A stretch of DNA of 33,104 bases, taken from Deltaproteobacteria bacterium (GTDB taxonomy: Bacteria; Desulfobacterota; Dissulfuribacteria; Dissulfuribacterales; UBA5754). The position numbers were made by a program, and so were the translations under genes. Positions 15,901-25,035 of this stretch are shown here, one piece after another. The stretch lies in assembly GCA_036574075.1 (NCBI GenBank), contig JAINCN010000021.1, forward strand, positions 128,652 to 161,755, given 5' to 3'. The notes beneath the pieces were generated by a model, which did no database searches, had not been told where the DNA came from, and saw nothing but the letters and a program-made list of their open reading frames with translations. Each line of letters begins with the position of its first letter. The stretch's first letter is position 1.

Positions 15901-16323
15901 TTAGAGGGATATCTCCAGAAGGAGTGATCCTTTTCTAGCACCGGCCTGACGAAAGCCGAATTTTTCATAGAGCCGCCGGGCAGGGATGTTCCCTTCCCGG
16001 ACGTCGAGGATCGCCCTTGTCGCACCATGTCTTTTTCCCCACGCAAGGCACAGGCCTAGAAGGCGCGATGCCACACCCCTGCGGCGCATATCCCGGGAGG
16101 TCGTCAGATTGACGACGTAGATCTCGTCTAAGATATACTGAAAACAGATGTAGCCAAGGATCCTACTCGTCCCGACCACACAGCTCACCCACAAGTGGCT
16201 GTGGGTAAAGGCGGGATCCATGGCCTTGCTGAAGGCGGATCTACCCCAGGGATCCTCGTGAGAGGCCTCCTCGATGGCAAGGAGTCCGGGGATGTCCGAA
16301 AAACGCGCCTGTCGTACGAGCAT
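15901..16323 (-). CDS. rimI: GNAT acetyltransferase, RimI-like (ribosomal protein bS18 N-acetyltransferase)
   Basis: The GNAT fold starts at MLVRQARFSDIPGLLAIEE. Motif B/D elements are LDEIYVVNLTTSRDMRRRGV (acetyl-CoA loop R-x2-G-V-A), ILDVREGNIPARRLYEKFGF and a short C-terminus. DPWGRSAF at about 24-31 matches the substrate-loop pattern of RimI (PW). The start at 16323 is used because the family begins there; the frame is open further up but would overlap the EIIA gene. It is the last gene of the long minus-strand run. RimI is the best name; another GNAT of similar layout cannot be excluded. Confidence 0.8.
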   Translation of the reverse strand: MLVRQARFSDIPGLLAIEEASHEDPWGRSAFSKAMDPAFTHSHLWVSCVVGTSRILGYICFQYILDEIYVVNLTTSRDMRRRGVASRLLGLCLAWGKRHGATRAILDVREGNIPARRLYEKFGFRQAGARKGSLLLEISL

Positions 16324-16336
16324 GCGTAGCTCAAGC

Positions 16337-16741
16337 CTACTTCTTGGCAAGGATGGCCGATGCCTGATTGATGCTCTTTCGTCCATACTCCAGGGCCTCC
16401 CGCGCCACGTCCGACAGGCCCTTTCCCCCATCCCGGCACTGGCAGAGCCGAATGAGCATGGGAAGATTAACGCCTGTGACGACCTCCACCGCGCCTTCTC
16501 GAAGAAAGGGAAGGGTCATGTTGGCAGGGGTCCCTCCGAACATATCCGTCAGGATGAGGACCCCTGACCCGTCGTCCACTTCCTTGATAGTTCGTGAGAT
16601 TGCCCCCTGAATGTCATTTACGTCCAGAGAGGGATCGATGGATAGGGCACGTATGCGTTCCACCTTACCGACTATGAATTCCGCAATCTGGAGAAGGTCA
16701 CGAGCGAGTTCGCCGTGCGCGGCGATGACGACACCTACCAT
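16337..16741 (-). CDS. PTS mannose-family EIIA component
   Basis: A 134-residue EIIA(Man)-type domain. The phospho-acceptor is H9 in GVVIAAHGELARDLL, and the second signature is LILTDMFGGTPANMTLP. No EIIB, EIIC or EIID gene is nearby, so it is probably a regulatory phosphocarrier rather than part of a sugar transporter, as is common in Deltaproteobacteria where a partial PTS follows rapZ. It is 5 bp downstream of rapZ and probably cotranscribed. HPr and EI are not in the window. Confidence 0.9.
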   Translation of the reverse strand: MVGVVIAAHGELARDLLQIAEFIVGKVERIRALSIDPSLDVNDIQGAISRTIKEVDDGSGVLILTDMFGGTPANMTLPFLREGAVEVVTGVNLPMLIRLCQCRDGGKGLSDVAREALEYGRKSINQASAILAKK

Positions 16742-16746
16742 AACCG

Positions 16747-17670
16747 TTAGGTCTCCTTGTCCTTGTCGCGATGAGTCACGATGACGTCACTTCCCTTCAT
16801 CGCGATCAGATTTGCCACGTGATCGGCGATCACGACGCTTCGATGACGGCCTCCTGTACAGCCGATCGCGATCACGAGATACGATTTGCCTTCCGTGCCG
16901 TACTGGGGGATGAGATAGAAAAGAAATTGGGAGAAACGCTCCAGAAAGGCCTGGGTCTCTGCCTTTTCGAGGACGTATTGCCGGATTTGGGGACTTGTCC
17001 CGTCAAACGGGCGAAGTCTCGGATCGAAATAGGGATTCGGCAGGAACCGGACGTCGAAAACGAGGCTCGCGTCCGGGGGGACACCGTATTTGAATCCGAA
17101 GGAAAGGACATGCAGGACGAGATGGTCCAGACGCTTTCGGGGCTCGTAGAGGGAAAAGATCTCCTGCCGAAGTTGGTGGACATTCATTGCGGAGGTATCG
17201 AGGACACGGCTCGAACACTCCTTCAGGCACGCAAGACGCATCCTTTCGAGCCCGATCGCATCCAAGATGTTTCCTTTTTTCGGCATCAAAGGATGGGGCC
17301 GTCTCGTCTGGCTGAATCTCCTCAGGATGACATCGTCTCCAGCATCGAGAAAGAGGATCTCCACATGGTAGCCGTCCTCTTTGATCTGGGTGAAGATGGA
17401 ATGATACTGATCGAGAAAGGTGGATTCCCGCACGTCCATCACCAAGGCGACCTTGGTTGGCTTACGCGCCGTGCCATCGGCAAAGGAAAGGAACTCGGGG
17501 AGGAGGACGATGGGAAGATTGTCCACGCAAAAATAGCCCAGATCCTCGAATGCCTTTAGCGCCGTGCTCTTGCCCGATCCTGACATGCCGGTGATGACGA
17601 CGGTCTGGACCATTCGCTGAGAGGGAGAAGACGATTCGGTTTTCGGCAGGGCAGGATCGGTCATGGGCAT
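16747..17670 (-). CDS. rapZ: RNase adapter RapZ / YvcJ-type nucleotide-binding protein
   Basis: In enterobacteria RapZ binds small RNAs and directs them to RNase E; in other phyla the homologue YvcJ is a P-loop GTPase-like protein of less clear role. The Walker A motif is ITGMSGSGKST, followed by LGYFCVDNLP. The C-terminal half holds VFDVRFLPNPYFDPRLRP and VIAIGCTGGRHRSV, the conserved C-terminal pocket. At 307 residues it is slightly longer than usual because of an N-terminal tail rich in Ser and Pro; a start at the internal Met before VQTVVITG is possible. It keeps the rpoN-hpf-rapZ-PTS order. Confidence 0.95.
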   Translation of the reverse strand: MPMTDPALPKTESSSPSQRMVQTVVITGMSGSGKSTALKAFEDLGYFCVDNLPIVLLPEFLSFADGTARKPTKVALVMDVRESTFLDQYHSIFTQIKEDGYHVEILFLDAGDDVILRRFSQTRRPHPLMPKKGNILDAIGLERMRLACLKECSSRVLDTSAMNVHQLRQEIFSLYEPRKRLDHLVLHVLSFGFKYGVPPDASLVFDVRFLPNPYFDPRLRPFDGTSPQIRQYVLEKAETQAFLERFSQFLFYLIPQYGTEGKSYLVIAIGCTGGRHRSVVIADHVANLIAMKGSDVIVTHRDKDKET

Positions 17671-17867
17671 CAGTCACCAGAACGCCGGCATTTAACCCGG
17701 GGTTAAAAGGTCTTCGGACCTCACGCCTATCCTACGGGATGCTCTCATCGGTCTGGATGATGAGCCTTTCGATCTGGCCTTCTTCCTCGGCTGCAAGGAT
17801 CTTTTCCATGAAACCAGGGTGTTTTAGAAGCGAATCGCACCCACAAAATCCCGGATTTTGGCGGGCT

Positions 17868-18401
17868 TCACGGTTCAATAAGGCCAAGGTCCCCGTCCTT
17901 GCGCCAGTAAATGCAATTCACGTTGCGCGTCTGGTCGTTAAAAAAGAGGAGAAAATCGTCTCCCCGGATCTGAAGCTGTTCGACCGCCTCCTGGACCGAC
18001 ATGGGCTTGGGATCCATTTTTTCCGTGTGGATCGCCCCAGAGGCGGCGGTGTCAGTCATGACGCCAGGCTCCTTAGAGGCGGCCATAGATGCGAGGGTCT
18101 CTCCACCCTTCCGTTCGCGTTGTCTCTCACGAAATTTCTTGAGCTGCTTTTCGATCTTGTCCGACACAAGATCGATGGCAGAATGCATGTCGTCCTGCTC
18201 TTCCTTGGCCGCCGCCTTTAGACCGTTGCCGGTCACGACGACATCCACAATGTTCCGGAATTTCGCCACAGTCAGTACGACATTCACATCCATGGGGCCA
18301 TCCCCGTATTTCTCGATCTTTTGAAGCCTGGTTTCCACATAATTCCGTATCTCGTCAGACGAGTCACAATGGCGGAAGGTCACCGACACTCTCATACTCA
18401 T
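17868..18401 (-). CDS. hpf: Ribosome hibernation promoting factor, long form
   Basis: HPF binds the 30S decoding region and makes inactive 100S dimers; the long form has both domains. The N-terminal S30Ae domain starts MSMRVSVTFRHCDSSDEIRN and contains EEQDDMHSAIDLVSDKIEKQ. A linker (about 105-125) leads to the C-terminal dimerisation domain MSVQEAVEQLQIRGDDFLLF ending in GLIEP. Its 177 residues fit the long form. It overlaps the rpoN stop by 4 bases, so the two are coupled. The 197 bp between hpf and rapZ hold no confident gene. Confidence 0.95.
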   Translation of the reverse strand: MSMRVSVTFRHCDSSDEIRNYVETRLQKIEKYGDGPMDVNVVLTVAKFRNIVDVVVTGNGLKAAAKEEQDDMHSAIDLVSDKIEKQLKKFRERQRERKGGETLASMAASKEPGVMTDTAASGAIHTEKMDPKPMSVQEAVEQLQIRGDDFLLFFNDQTRNVNCIYWRKDGDLGLIEP

Positions 18402-19930
18402 AAGGCACCTCGATCGCTGATTTCTTTTTCTTCCGAGTGCGTCTTGCGGATCAGCGCCACATCAGGGCGCTTTCTCCGGGATGCTGGCAGGATGCCCAAT
18501 TGTTCACGATACTTTGCAACGGTCCGTCGGGCAATGCGGATGTCTTCCTTGGCAAGGATCTCGGCTATCTGGGTGTCCTTGTAGGGATGGGCCACGTCCT
18601 CGGACTGTATGATCTGCTTGATGCGTTCCTTGACCGTGTGGCTTGCGATATCTGCCCCATTTTCCCGCGCAAGCCCGAATCCGAAGAAATATTTCAGTTC
18701 GAATATCCCCTGAGGGGTATGCGCATACTTGTTCGTCGTCACCCGGCTGATGGTTGATTCGTGCATGCCCACGTCCTCGGCGACATCCCGAAGGATGAGG
18801 GGCTTCAGGTAGAAAATCCCCTTGTCGAGGAACTCCCTCTGGAAGGAAAAGATGCTGGTAGCCACCTTCTGGATGGTCTTCTGCCGCTGACAGATGCTCT
18901 TCATGAGCCACGTTGCCGACCTGAGTTTCTCCTGGATGTACAGCCGGGCATCGTCTCCCAGAAGTCCCCTGGCCTGGGCCTCGCGCCAGTAGGAATTGAT
19001 CTTGAGATGGGGGATACCTTCGTCGTTCAGGGTGACCACATAGTCGTCACCGATCTTGGTTACGTACAAGTCTGGAACGATGTAATGCGTCTCCTCGTTG
19101 CCGTATGCCCTGCCAGGTTTGGGATCGAGATGGACAATAACCTGTACGGCGGCAAGGACTTCGGCGATGTCTCGGCCTGTTGCCTTGGCAATGAGCTGAT
19201 ACTGATGCCTTTCCATGTGGTGGAGATGCGAGGAGACGATCTCATGGACAAGAGGGTCCTGGATGCGGTAGTGACGAATCTGGATGAGAAGACACTCCCG
19301 AAGATCCCGGGCCGCAACCCCGACGGGGTCAAAGAACTGGATCCTCTTGAGGACCTTTTCTGCCGTTTCCAGATCACATCCGGCATCACTGGCGATATCT
19401 GCCAGATCCATGCGAAGATAGCCGTCAGGATCCAGGTTTCCAATTATCAGCTCGCCCACCTCCCTCTCCTTGCCTTCAAGTCGGGAGAGCCGGAGCTGCC
19501 AGAGGAGCTGATCGGCAAGCCCGGGCGACTTAGACAGGAAATTATCGTAGTCAGGAAGTTCCTTTTGTTCGTAGGAGTAAGACTGGATGGCAACCCTCCG
19601 GTCCTCTTCCCACATCTCCCGCCAATCCGTCTCGGCAAGGGCACGTTCCTCCCACGGCATCTTTTCCTGATCCGAGGACGCAAGCGTCGATAGGGCCTGG
19701 TCCGCGTCCCATGCCTCGAGGCCTTCCGCAGCCTCCGCCCCGATCTCGCCATTGGTCATAGGCTCATCGGCCTCTGTCACATCAAGAACGGGGTTGGTCT
19801 CAATTTCCTGCCGGATGGCTTCGATGAGTTCGACGCGCGAAAGCTGCAGGAGCTTGATCGCCTGCTGCAGCTGAGGGGTCATGACGAGCTGCTGGGCGAG
19901 CTTTACTTGCTGACGAAGTTCTATCGCCAT
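18398..19930 (-). CDS. rpoN: RNA polymerase sigma-54 factor
   Basis: Sigma-54 directs RNA polymerase to -24/-12 promoters that need AAA+ activators. Region I is MAIELRQQVKLAQQLVMTPQ followed by LQQAIKLLQLSRVELIEAIR. An acidic region II follows (about 50-110), then the core-binding domain. The HTH at about 385-410 (DVGMHESTISRVTTNKY) and the RpoN box ARRTVAKYREQLGI near the C-terminus are complete. It is 510 residues, the normal range. The gap to lptB carries two palindromic repeats. Confidence 0.97.
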   Translation of the reverse strand: MAIELRQQVKLAQQLVMTPQLQQAIKLLQLSRVELIEAIRQEIETNPVLDVTEADEPMTNGEIGAEAAEGLEAWDADQALSTLASSDQEKMPWEERALAETDWREMWEEDRRVAIQSYSYEQKELPDYDNFLSKSPGLADQLLWQLRLSRLEGKEREVGELIIGNLDPDGYLRMDLADIASDAGCDLETAEKVLKRIQFFDPVGVAARDLRECLLIQIRHYRIQDPLVHEIVSSHLHHMERHQYQLIAKATGRDIAEVLAAVQVIVHLDPKPGRAYGNEETHYIVPDLYVTKIGDDYVVTLNDEGIPHLKINSYWREAQARGLLGDDARLYIQEKLRSATWLMKSICQRQKTIQKVATSIFSFQREFLDKGIFYLKPLILRDVAEDVGMHESTISRVTTNKYAHTPQGIFELKYFFGFGLARENGADIASHTVKERIKQIIQSEDVAHPYKDTQIAEILAKEDIRIARRTVAKYREQLGILPASRRKRPDVALIRKTHSEEKEISDRGAL

Positions 19931-19932
19931 GG

Positions 19933-19985
19933 ATCCCTAAAACCGAAAAACCCCCCTCTGGTAGGGGCACGGCGCGCCGTGCCCC
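19933..19985. repeat. Palindromic repeat, copy A (rpoN upstream)
   Basis: The unit ATCCCTAAAACCGAAAAA, then CCCCCCTCTGGTA, then a perfect 22-bp palindrome whose half is GGGGCACGGCG (19964-19985). It recurs as copy B, 46 bp further on, with one added base. It lies directly upstream of the rpoN start codon and could form a hairpin in the rpoN leader. Confidence 0.85.
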
Positions 19986-20031
19986 AAATTCCACCAAAAT
20001 AACCCCTCACCACAAAAAACACAGAGAAAAA

Positions 20032-20088
20032 ATCCCTAAAACCGAAAAATCCCCCATCTGGTAGGGGCACGGCGCGCCGTGCCCCTAC
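20032..20088. repeat. Palindromic repeat, copy B (touching the lptB stop)
   Basis: The same unit as copy A. Here the palindrome extends to 28 bp, half GTAGGGGCACGGCG (20061-20088). Its last base is the end of the lptB stop codon (TAG, 20090-20088). It may serve as a terminator-like or mRNA-end structure, but there is no T-tract. Confidence 0.85.
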
Positions 20089-20810
20089 TAAAAACGGAAA
20101 TTTTCCCCAAGATAACTCTCCCGCACGACAGGGCTTGAGGCGATCTTCTCCGGAGTCCCCTTTTCAATAATCGTGCCATTATTAACAATATAGGCATGGT
20201 CACAGACAGTCAAGGTTTCCCGAACGTTGTGGTCAGAGAGAAACACCCCGATTCCACGCGCCTTAAGACCCCGGATGATCCCCTGGAGATCGGCGACCGC
20301 CCTCGGATCCACCCCGGCGAAGGGTTCGTCGAGCAGTATGAATGCAGGATCCGTTGCCAGTGCCCGAAGGACCTCGACCCTCCGGCGCTCTCCACCTGAA
20401 AGAGAATCTCCACGCGCCCCGGCGAGATGTCCGATGCCCATCCCGTCGAGAAGCTCCTGTGCACGGATCCTCATTTCGTCCTTTGAAAAACCGCGCGCCT
20501 CAAGAACGAGGCGGATATTGTCCACGACAGAGAGCCTACGAAATACCGATGGCTCCTGGGGGAGATATGTGATGCCCTTGCGGGCCCGCTCGTGCATCGG
20601 AAGCCGGGTGATGTCCTCCCCGTTCAGAGAGACCGTCCCTCCATCCGGCTGGATAAGGCCGGCGATCATATAAAAGGTCGTCGTCTTTCCGGCGCCGTTG
20701 GGGCCGAGAAGACCGACGACGGATTCCCCTGTAAGCTCGATGCTCACGCCATCGACTACTGTGCGACCCCGGTATTTCTTGATGAGCCCATGGGCCTCGA
20801 GGACGTTCAC
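20088..20810 (-). CDS. lptB: LPS export ABC transporter ATP-binding protein LptB
   Basis: LptB powers extraction of lipopolysaccharide from the inner membrane by LptFG. The Walker A motif is LLGPNGAGKTT, the Q-loop is YLPQEPSVFRRLSV, the signature is SLSGGERRRVE, Walker B is FILLDEPFAGVDP, and the switch His is in LSDHNVRETL. The C-terminus VRESYLGENFRF is typical for LptB. It is 240 residues. It overlaps the lptA stop by 4 bases (ATGA). lptF and lptG are not in the window. Confidence 0.96.
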   Translation of the reverse strand: MNVLEAHGLIKKYRGRTVVDGVSIELTGESVVGLLGPNGAGKTTTFYMIAGLIQPDGGTVSLNGEDITRLPMHERARKGITYLPQEPSVFRRLSVVDNIRLVLEARGFSKDEMRIRAQELLDGMGIGHLAGARGDSLSGGERRRVEVLRALATDPAFILLDEPFAGVDPRAVADLQGIIRGLKARGIGVFLSDHNVRETLTVCDHAYIVNNGTIIEKGTPEKIASSPVVRESYLGENFRF

Positions 20811-21382
20811 TTTTCCCCTTGAGCCTTTACTTTTTCGTCGGGATAGACCACCGCCTCCACCTTCCCCTTTGATCCGCTCTGGACCACGCTCCGGTCCTCG
20901 TTCATATAGAGGGTGATGACGTCGCCGCTCACGCGATTCCGTCCTTCCCAGACCTGGGCGGCCCCGCTGATAGTAACCGTCTCGGTCCGCCTGTCGTATA
21001 CAGCCTTCTCCCCGGTCGCAGTACGTGCCCCTTTGGTGATCCTGACATGTCCGGTCGCGACCATCTTTTCCACGGATCGGCCGCCCTCCCCCTTCACGTT
21101 TTCCTCTGCCTTGACGTAATGGACATCAAGCCGGTCGGTATGGATCGTGAGATCGTCCTGGACTGCCACCACGTTTCCCGTAAATACAACCTTCCCCGAC
21201 TGGTCCATGGCCTCCATGCTCTCGCTCGAGATGTGAATGGCCCCCGGATCCCGATCCTGAGCGGCATGGGCAAGGAAGGGAAAAGCAAACCCATAGGAAA
21301 GGGAAAGGAGCAACAATACAAAGATCTTCCTGCACACCTTTTTCGAGGCTTTCATGACACTATCATACCGATCGGCTTCCAT
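20807..21382 (-). CDS. lptA: LPS transport periplasmic protein LptA (OstA-like)
   Basis: LptA is the periplasmic beta-jellyroll bridge that carries LPS from LptC to LptD. The signal peptide has a basic region KASKKVCRKI and a core FVLLLLSLSYGFAFPF ending AHA. The OstA-like repeats follow: IHISSESMEAMDQSGKVVF, VTGNV-type turns, ATGHVRITKGARTATGEKAV and QVWEGRNRVSGDVITLYMNE. AAGGAG lies 6 bases before the ATG at 21382, which decides the start. Its 191 residues are normal. Between lptC and lptB in the usual order. Confidence 0.92.
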   Translation of the reverse strand: MEADRYDSVMKASKKVCRKIFVLLLLSLSYGFAFPFLAHAAQDRDPGAIHISSESMEAMDQSGKVVFTGNVVAVQDDLTIHTDRLDVHYVKAEENVKGEGGRSVEKMVATGHVRITKGARTATGEKAVYDRRTETVTISGAAQVWEGRNRVSGDVITLYMNEDRSVVQSGSKGKVEAVVYPDEKVKAQGEK

Positions 21383-21408
21383 GGAAAACTCCTTGAGGGG
21401 AAAAACCG

Positions 21409-21972
21409 CTAAAAGGTCATGCGTGACCCCTCATCAAGGGTCGTCTGCTGCTTTCTAATGGTCATAATCCCGGTATCGAAGTGATACTCGAACCCTGCCC
21501 CCTTCACAAGAACTCCCTGTCCCCTGATAAGAACGGGATCGTCGGACCGCATGAGCTGGTCCTTGCGTATGTAGTAAAGCCTCTCGGTCGAAAGGGTCCT
21601 TCCGTCCGGGGTGGTCATGAGGACATGGCCAGCAAGCGATATGTCCTCCCCCTTCACGTCATAGGTCCCCGAATCGGCACGGATCTCCACCTGTTCCTTT
21701 TCCCCCTGATCCACAAAGACAAGGACCTTTTCCAGATCGAGGATCTCACGGTCCTCAAAAAAACTCGCACGCTCGGCCTTCAATGTCCATTCGAGCCGGC
21801 CGCCCTCGTACCTGTCGTAGGTTATCCCTTCGAACTGGGCATCTGCAGCAATCCCGCTCACAGAAAGGGAGGACTCCTGTTGCCGCCTTCCTTCTGTGGC
21901 AAAAAATCCCCATATGATGACCAGGAGCAGGACGGCTGACCCGAAAACCGCCACATATCGAAAATGGCCCAT
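21409..21972 (-). CDS. lptC: LPS export protein LptC
   Basis: A single-span inner-membrane protein that receives LPS from LptBFG. The transmembrane segment is YVAVFGSAVLLLVIIWGFFA, right after the start MGHFR. The LptC/OstA fold follows with FEGITYDRYEGGRLEWTLKA, YDVKGEDISLAGHVLMTTPD and GRTLSTERLYYIRKDQL. The start at 21972 is set by AGGGGT seven bases upstream and by the distance to the membrane span. About 187 residues. Ten bp downstream of kdsC. Confidence 0.9.
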   Translation of the reverse strand: MGHFRYVAVFGSAVLLLVIIWGFFATEGRRQQESSLSVSGIAADAQFEGITYDRYEGGRLEWTLKAERASFFEDREILDLEKVLVFVDQGEKEQVEIRADSGTYDVKGEDISLAGHVLMTTPDGRTLSTERLYYIRKDQLMRSDDPVLIRGQGVLVKGAGFEYHFDTGIMTIRKQQTTLDEGSRMTF

Positions 21973-21982
21973 GTCCAAACCC

Positions 21983-22525
21983 CTATGCGCCCAGATAGGG
22001 CCCAAGGCACTTTCCCCACGCCTGCCGCGCCCTGAGGATGAGATCACACACCTCCCGCACCGCCCCGCCGCCACCCGGGCATCCCGTGACATAATCCACG
22101 TAATCCTGAAGAGGGGGACGGGCATCCCGAACGGCGACGGAAAGGCCTACGCGCAAAAGCACGGGCAGATCCACCCAGTCGTCGCCCACGGCGCAGACCT
22201 CCTCATCATGGACCATGCAACCATCCCGGATCTCCTCGTATACAGGAAGCTTTCCGGAAACGCCCTGCCTGAAGATCCCGATTCCGAGCTCCCTGACCCT
22301 CCTTTCCACGGCAGATGAGGTCCGGGAGCTGATCACAGCAACATCAACGCCGGCCTTCATGAGGAGTTTCAGACCCAGACCGTCATGGACATGAAAGGAA
22401 TGGATCTGTGCCCCATCGGTGGTGTAGACGATCCTGCCGTCCGTCATGACCCCGTCCACGTCAAGGACGAGGAGCCGGACCTTCGCCGCCTTTTCAAGGA
22501 CGATATGGGGATCAGTCCTGGCCAT
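21983..22525 (-). CDS. kdsC: 3-deoxy-D-manno-octulosonate 8-phosphate phosphatase KdsC
   Basis: KdsC removes phosphate from Kdo-8-phosphate. It is a HAD-superfamily C0 enzyme without a cap: LLVLDVDGVMTDGRI carries the nucleophile and acid-base Asp, VAVISSRTS is motif II, and CAVGDDWVDLPVLLRVGLSV is motif IV. The C-terminus has CPGGGGAVREVCDLIL, the family tail. About 180 residues. The start overlaps the kdsA end by 14 bases. Some relatives act on other sugar phosphates, but the position between kdsA and lptC supports Kdo. Confidence 0.94.
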   Translation of the reverse strand: MARTDPHIVLEKAAKVRLLVLDVDGVMTDGRIVYTTDGAQIHSFHVHDGLGLKLLMKAGVDVAVISSRTSSAVERRVRELGIGIFRQGVSGKLPVYEEIRDGCMVHDEEVCAVGDDWVDLPVLLRVGLSVAVRDARPPLQDYVDYVTGCPGGGGAVREVCDLILRARQAWGKCLGPYLGA

Positions 22526-23348
22526 GGGCGATCTCGTGTATGGCGCGGAGGACACGAAGAAGACGCTCGGCGTCATGGAGCGAAAGGCTGTTGGGGCCGT
22601 CGCAAAGGGCCCTCTCCGGCTCCGGGTGGACCTCCAGAAAGACCCCGTCCACACCAGCCGCCACTGCCGCACGGGCGAGTGCAGGGACGAATTCCCTCTG
22701 GCCAGAGGAACACGCATCCCCAGCCCCTGGAAGCTGGACGCTGTGGGTGGCATCGAAGATCACAGGGACCCCGTACCCCCTCATGATCGGAAGCGACCTC
22801 ATGTCCACCACGAGATTATTGTAGCCGAAAGACGTCCCTCGTTCCACGAGAAGGACACCCCGGCCACCCCCCTCACGGATCTTGCCTATCACGTGGCGCA
22901 TGTCCCAAGGGGCGAGAAACTGGCCCTTCTTGACGCTCACCGGCAGACCAGTCCGGGCCGCAGCAAGGAGCAAATCGGTCTGACGGCAGAGAAAGGCCGG
23001 GATCTGGATGCAATCGAGCACCTTGGCGACCTTTGCGGCCTGCTCGGGCTCGTGGATGTCCGATATCACCGGGACCCCAAGACGGGCCTTGACAGCGGCA
23101 AGCATCTCCATGCCCCGATCAAGACCCGGCCCCCGGTAAGAACGGATAGAGGTCCGGTTCGCCTTGTCGAAAGAGGCCTTGAAGAGATATGAAAAGCCCT
23201 CGCGCTCCGCAGCCCTGGCCATGACCTCCCCGATGCCGAGCGCTGTGTCCAGGTCCTCGAGGACACATGGGCCTGCTATGAGGAGGGGACGGCAGCCTGG
23301 GCCTACATCAAAGTCGGCGATGGAAACGGATTCAGGTTCCTGGATCAT
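22512..23348 (-). CDS. kdsA: 3-deoxy-8-phosphooctulonate synthase
   Basis: KdsA condenses arabinose 5-phosphate with phosphoenolpyruvate to Kdo-8-phosphate, the committed step to the LPS inner core. [11 protein letters not shown] is the PEP-site start, then [55 protein letters not shown] and the C-terminal [15 protein letters not shown]. The Cys in GPCVLED fits the metal-dependent form of the enzyme. 278 residues, normal. It overlaps the pyrG stop by 4 bases. Confidence 0.96.
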   Translation of the reverse strand: MIQEPESVSIADFDVGPGCRPLLIAGPCVLEDLDTALGIGEVMARAAEREGFSYLFKASFDKANRTSIRSYRGPGLDRGMEMLAAVKARLGVPVISDIHEPEQAAKVAKVLDCIQIPAFLCRQTDLLLAAARTGLPVSVKKGQFLAPWDMRHVIGKIREGGGRGVLLVERGTSFGYNNLVVDMRSLPIMRGYGVPVIFDATHSVQLPGAGDACSSGQREFVPALARAAVAAGVDGVFLEVHPEPERALCDGPNSLSLHDAERLLRVLRAIHEIAHGQD

Positions 23349-24985
23349 CCCTTCTGGGTATGTGAGACAATGGCCGCCTGTATGAAGGAGACAAACAGGG
23401 GATGAGGGTCCAGGGGCCGGGACTTAAATTCCGGATGAAACTGGCAACCGAGAAACCACGGATGAGTCGGGATCTCCACGATCTCTACGAGCTCTCCGTT
23501 CGGGCTGATGCCAGTGACAGACATCCCCTTATCCTCGAGGACCTTGCGGTATTTCTGGTTGAATTCATAGCGATGACGGTGCCTCTCAAAGACCTCGTCC
23601 TTTCCATATGCGGCCCTGGCCCTGCTTTCGGGCGCCAGGATGCACGGATAGGCCCCAAGCCTCATGGTCCCCCCCATCTCGCTCGCCTCGCTCCGTGTCT
23701 GGATGCTGTTCGTCCGGTAATCGAACCACTCCTTCATGAGGTAGATGACCGGATCCGGCGTGGACGGAGAAAATTCCGTGCTGTCCGCCATGGGAAGACC
23801 GCACACGTTCCGGGCAAATTCTATGACGGCAATCTGCATTCCAAGACAGATCCCGAAAAAAGGCACCCCGTTTTCCCTCGCATAGGTAACGGCCTCAAGC
23901 TTTCCGGGGATCCCCCGGGATCCAAACCCTCCGGGGACAAGGATGCCGTCCACGGCCCTGAGCCGCTCCACGAGCTCAGGGCCCCGGAGTTCCTCCGAGT
24001 TGATGAAATCGATGGAGACCTTGGCCATGTTGGCGAATCCGCCGTGCGCAAGGGCCTCGTTGAGGCTCTTGTATGCCTCTGAGAAGTTGGGGTATTTCCC
24101 CACGACGGCGATCCTGACCTGGTACTGGGGTTCGCGTATACGTGCCATCAGGTCCTCCCAGTCCGTGAGGATCGGCTCGCGGGTCCACATGCGAAGGGCC
24201 TCTATGATACGTTCATCCAGCCCCTCCTCCCGAAATTTGAGCGGGACCTCGTAGATGCAGCCCACATCCTGGGCGGTGATGACCCGGTCGGGTTCCACGT
24301 CACAAAAGAGGGCGATCTTGGCCTTTATCCCCTTTTCGAGGGGGACCTCGCTCCTGCAGAGGAGGATGTCGGGCTGGATGCCGATGGATCGGAGCTCCTT
24401 GACGCTGTGCTGCGTGGGCTTTGTCTTCACCTCGCCTGCTGTCTTGATGAAGGGGACATAGGTGACGTGGACATACAAGGTGTTCTCCCTGCCCAGATCC
24501 CCCCGGAGCTGACGAATGGCCTCGAGAAATGGAAGCCCCTCGATGTCACCCACGGTCCCCCCGATCTCCACGATGGCGATGTCTGCCTCGCCTTCGAGCT
24601 GGAGGATGGCCTGCTTGATCTCGTCCGTCACGTGGGGGATGACCTGGACAGTGCCTCCGAGATAGTCCCCCTTACGCTCCTTTGTGATCACGCTGTGGTA
24701 GATCCGCCCAGAGGTATAGTTGTGCCGCTGCCCGAAACGGACTGTCGTGTACCGCTCGTAGTGCCCAAGATCCAGGTCGGTCTCGGCGCCGTCGTCCGTG
24801 ACGAAGACCTCCCCGTGCTGAAAGGGATTCATGGTCCCTGGATCCACGTTTATATATGGGTCGAGCTTCTGGATCGTGATCCGAAGACCCCTGGCCTCGA
24901 GAAGGGCACCGATGGAAGCGGCCGCCAAGCCCTTCCCAAGGGAAGAAAGGACCCCACCCGTGATGAATATGAATTTCGTCTTCAT
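23345..24985 (-). CDS. pyrG: CTP synthase
   Basis: PyrG makes CTP from UTP, ATP and glutamine; CTP is also needed for CMP-Kdo, which fits its place beside kdsA. The synthetase domain starts [40 protein letters not shown] and [18 protein letters not shown] follow. The C-terminal glutaminase domain has the oxyanion GGFGSRG and the nucleophile Cys in GICLGMQ; the His/Glu pair is in [10 protein letters not shown]. The start at 24985 is preceded by GAGAGGA at 8 bases and matches the family; an in-frame ATG at 25039 overlaps the ACT stop (ATGA) and could add 18 residues. Confidence 0.97.
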   Translation of the reverse strand: MKTKFIFITGGVLSSLGKGLAAASIGALLEARGLRITIQKLDPYINVDPGTMNPFQHGEVFVTDDGAETDLDLGHYERYTTVRFGQRHNYTSGRIYHSVITKERKGDYLGGTVQVIPHVTDEIKQAILQLEGEADIAIVEIGGTVGDIEGLPFLEAIRQLRGDLGRENTLYVHVTYVPFIKTAGEVKTKPTQHSVKELRSIGIQPDILLCRSEVPLEKGIKAKIALFCDVEPDRVITAQDVGCIYEVPLKFREEGLDERIIEALRMWTREPILTDWEDLMARIREPQYQVRIAVVGKYPNFSEAYKSLNEALAHGGFANMAKVSIDFINSEELRGPELVERLRAVDGILVPGGFGSRGIPGKLEAVTYARENGVPFFGICLGMQIAVIEFARNVCGLPMADSTEFSPSTPDPVIYLMKEWFDYRTNSIQTRSEASEMGGTMRLGAYPCILAPESRARAAYGKDEVFERHRHRYEFNQKYRKVLEDKGMSVTGISPNGELVEIVEIPTHPWFLGCQFHPEFKSRPLDPHPLFVSFIQAAIVSHTQKG

Positions 24986-25035
24986 GAAACGGGTCCTCTC
25001 GGACATGTCGGTCCTTGGAGGTCTCTTCCCTGTGG

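Noticed and set aside
17732-17867. Short minus-strand frame between hpf and rapZ containing MEKILAAEEEGQIERLIIQ
   Set aside because: Only about 25 codons from its ATG, no ribosome-binding site and no family match; kept only as a remark on the spacer.
23325-23336. ACGGATTCAGG inside kdsA, resembling the MITE terminus
   Set aside because: It lies within conserved coding sequence near the kdsA N-terminus with no element body; judged a coincidence.
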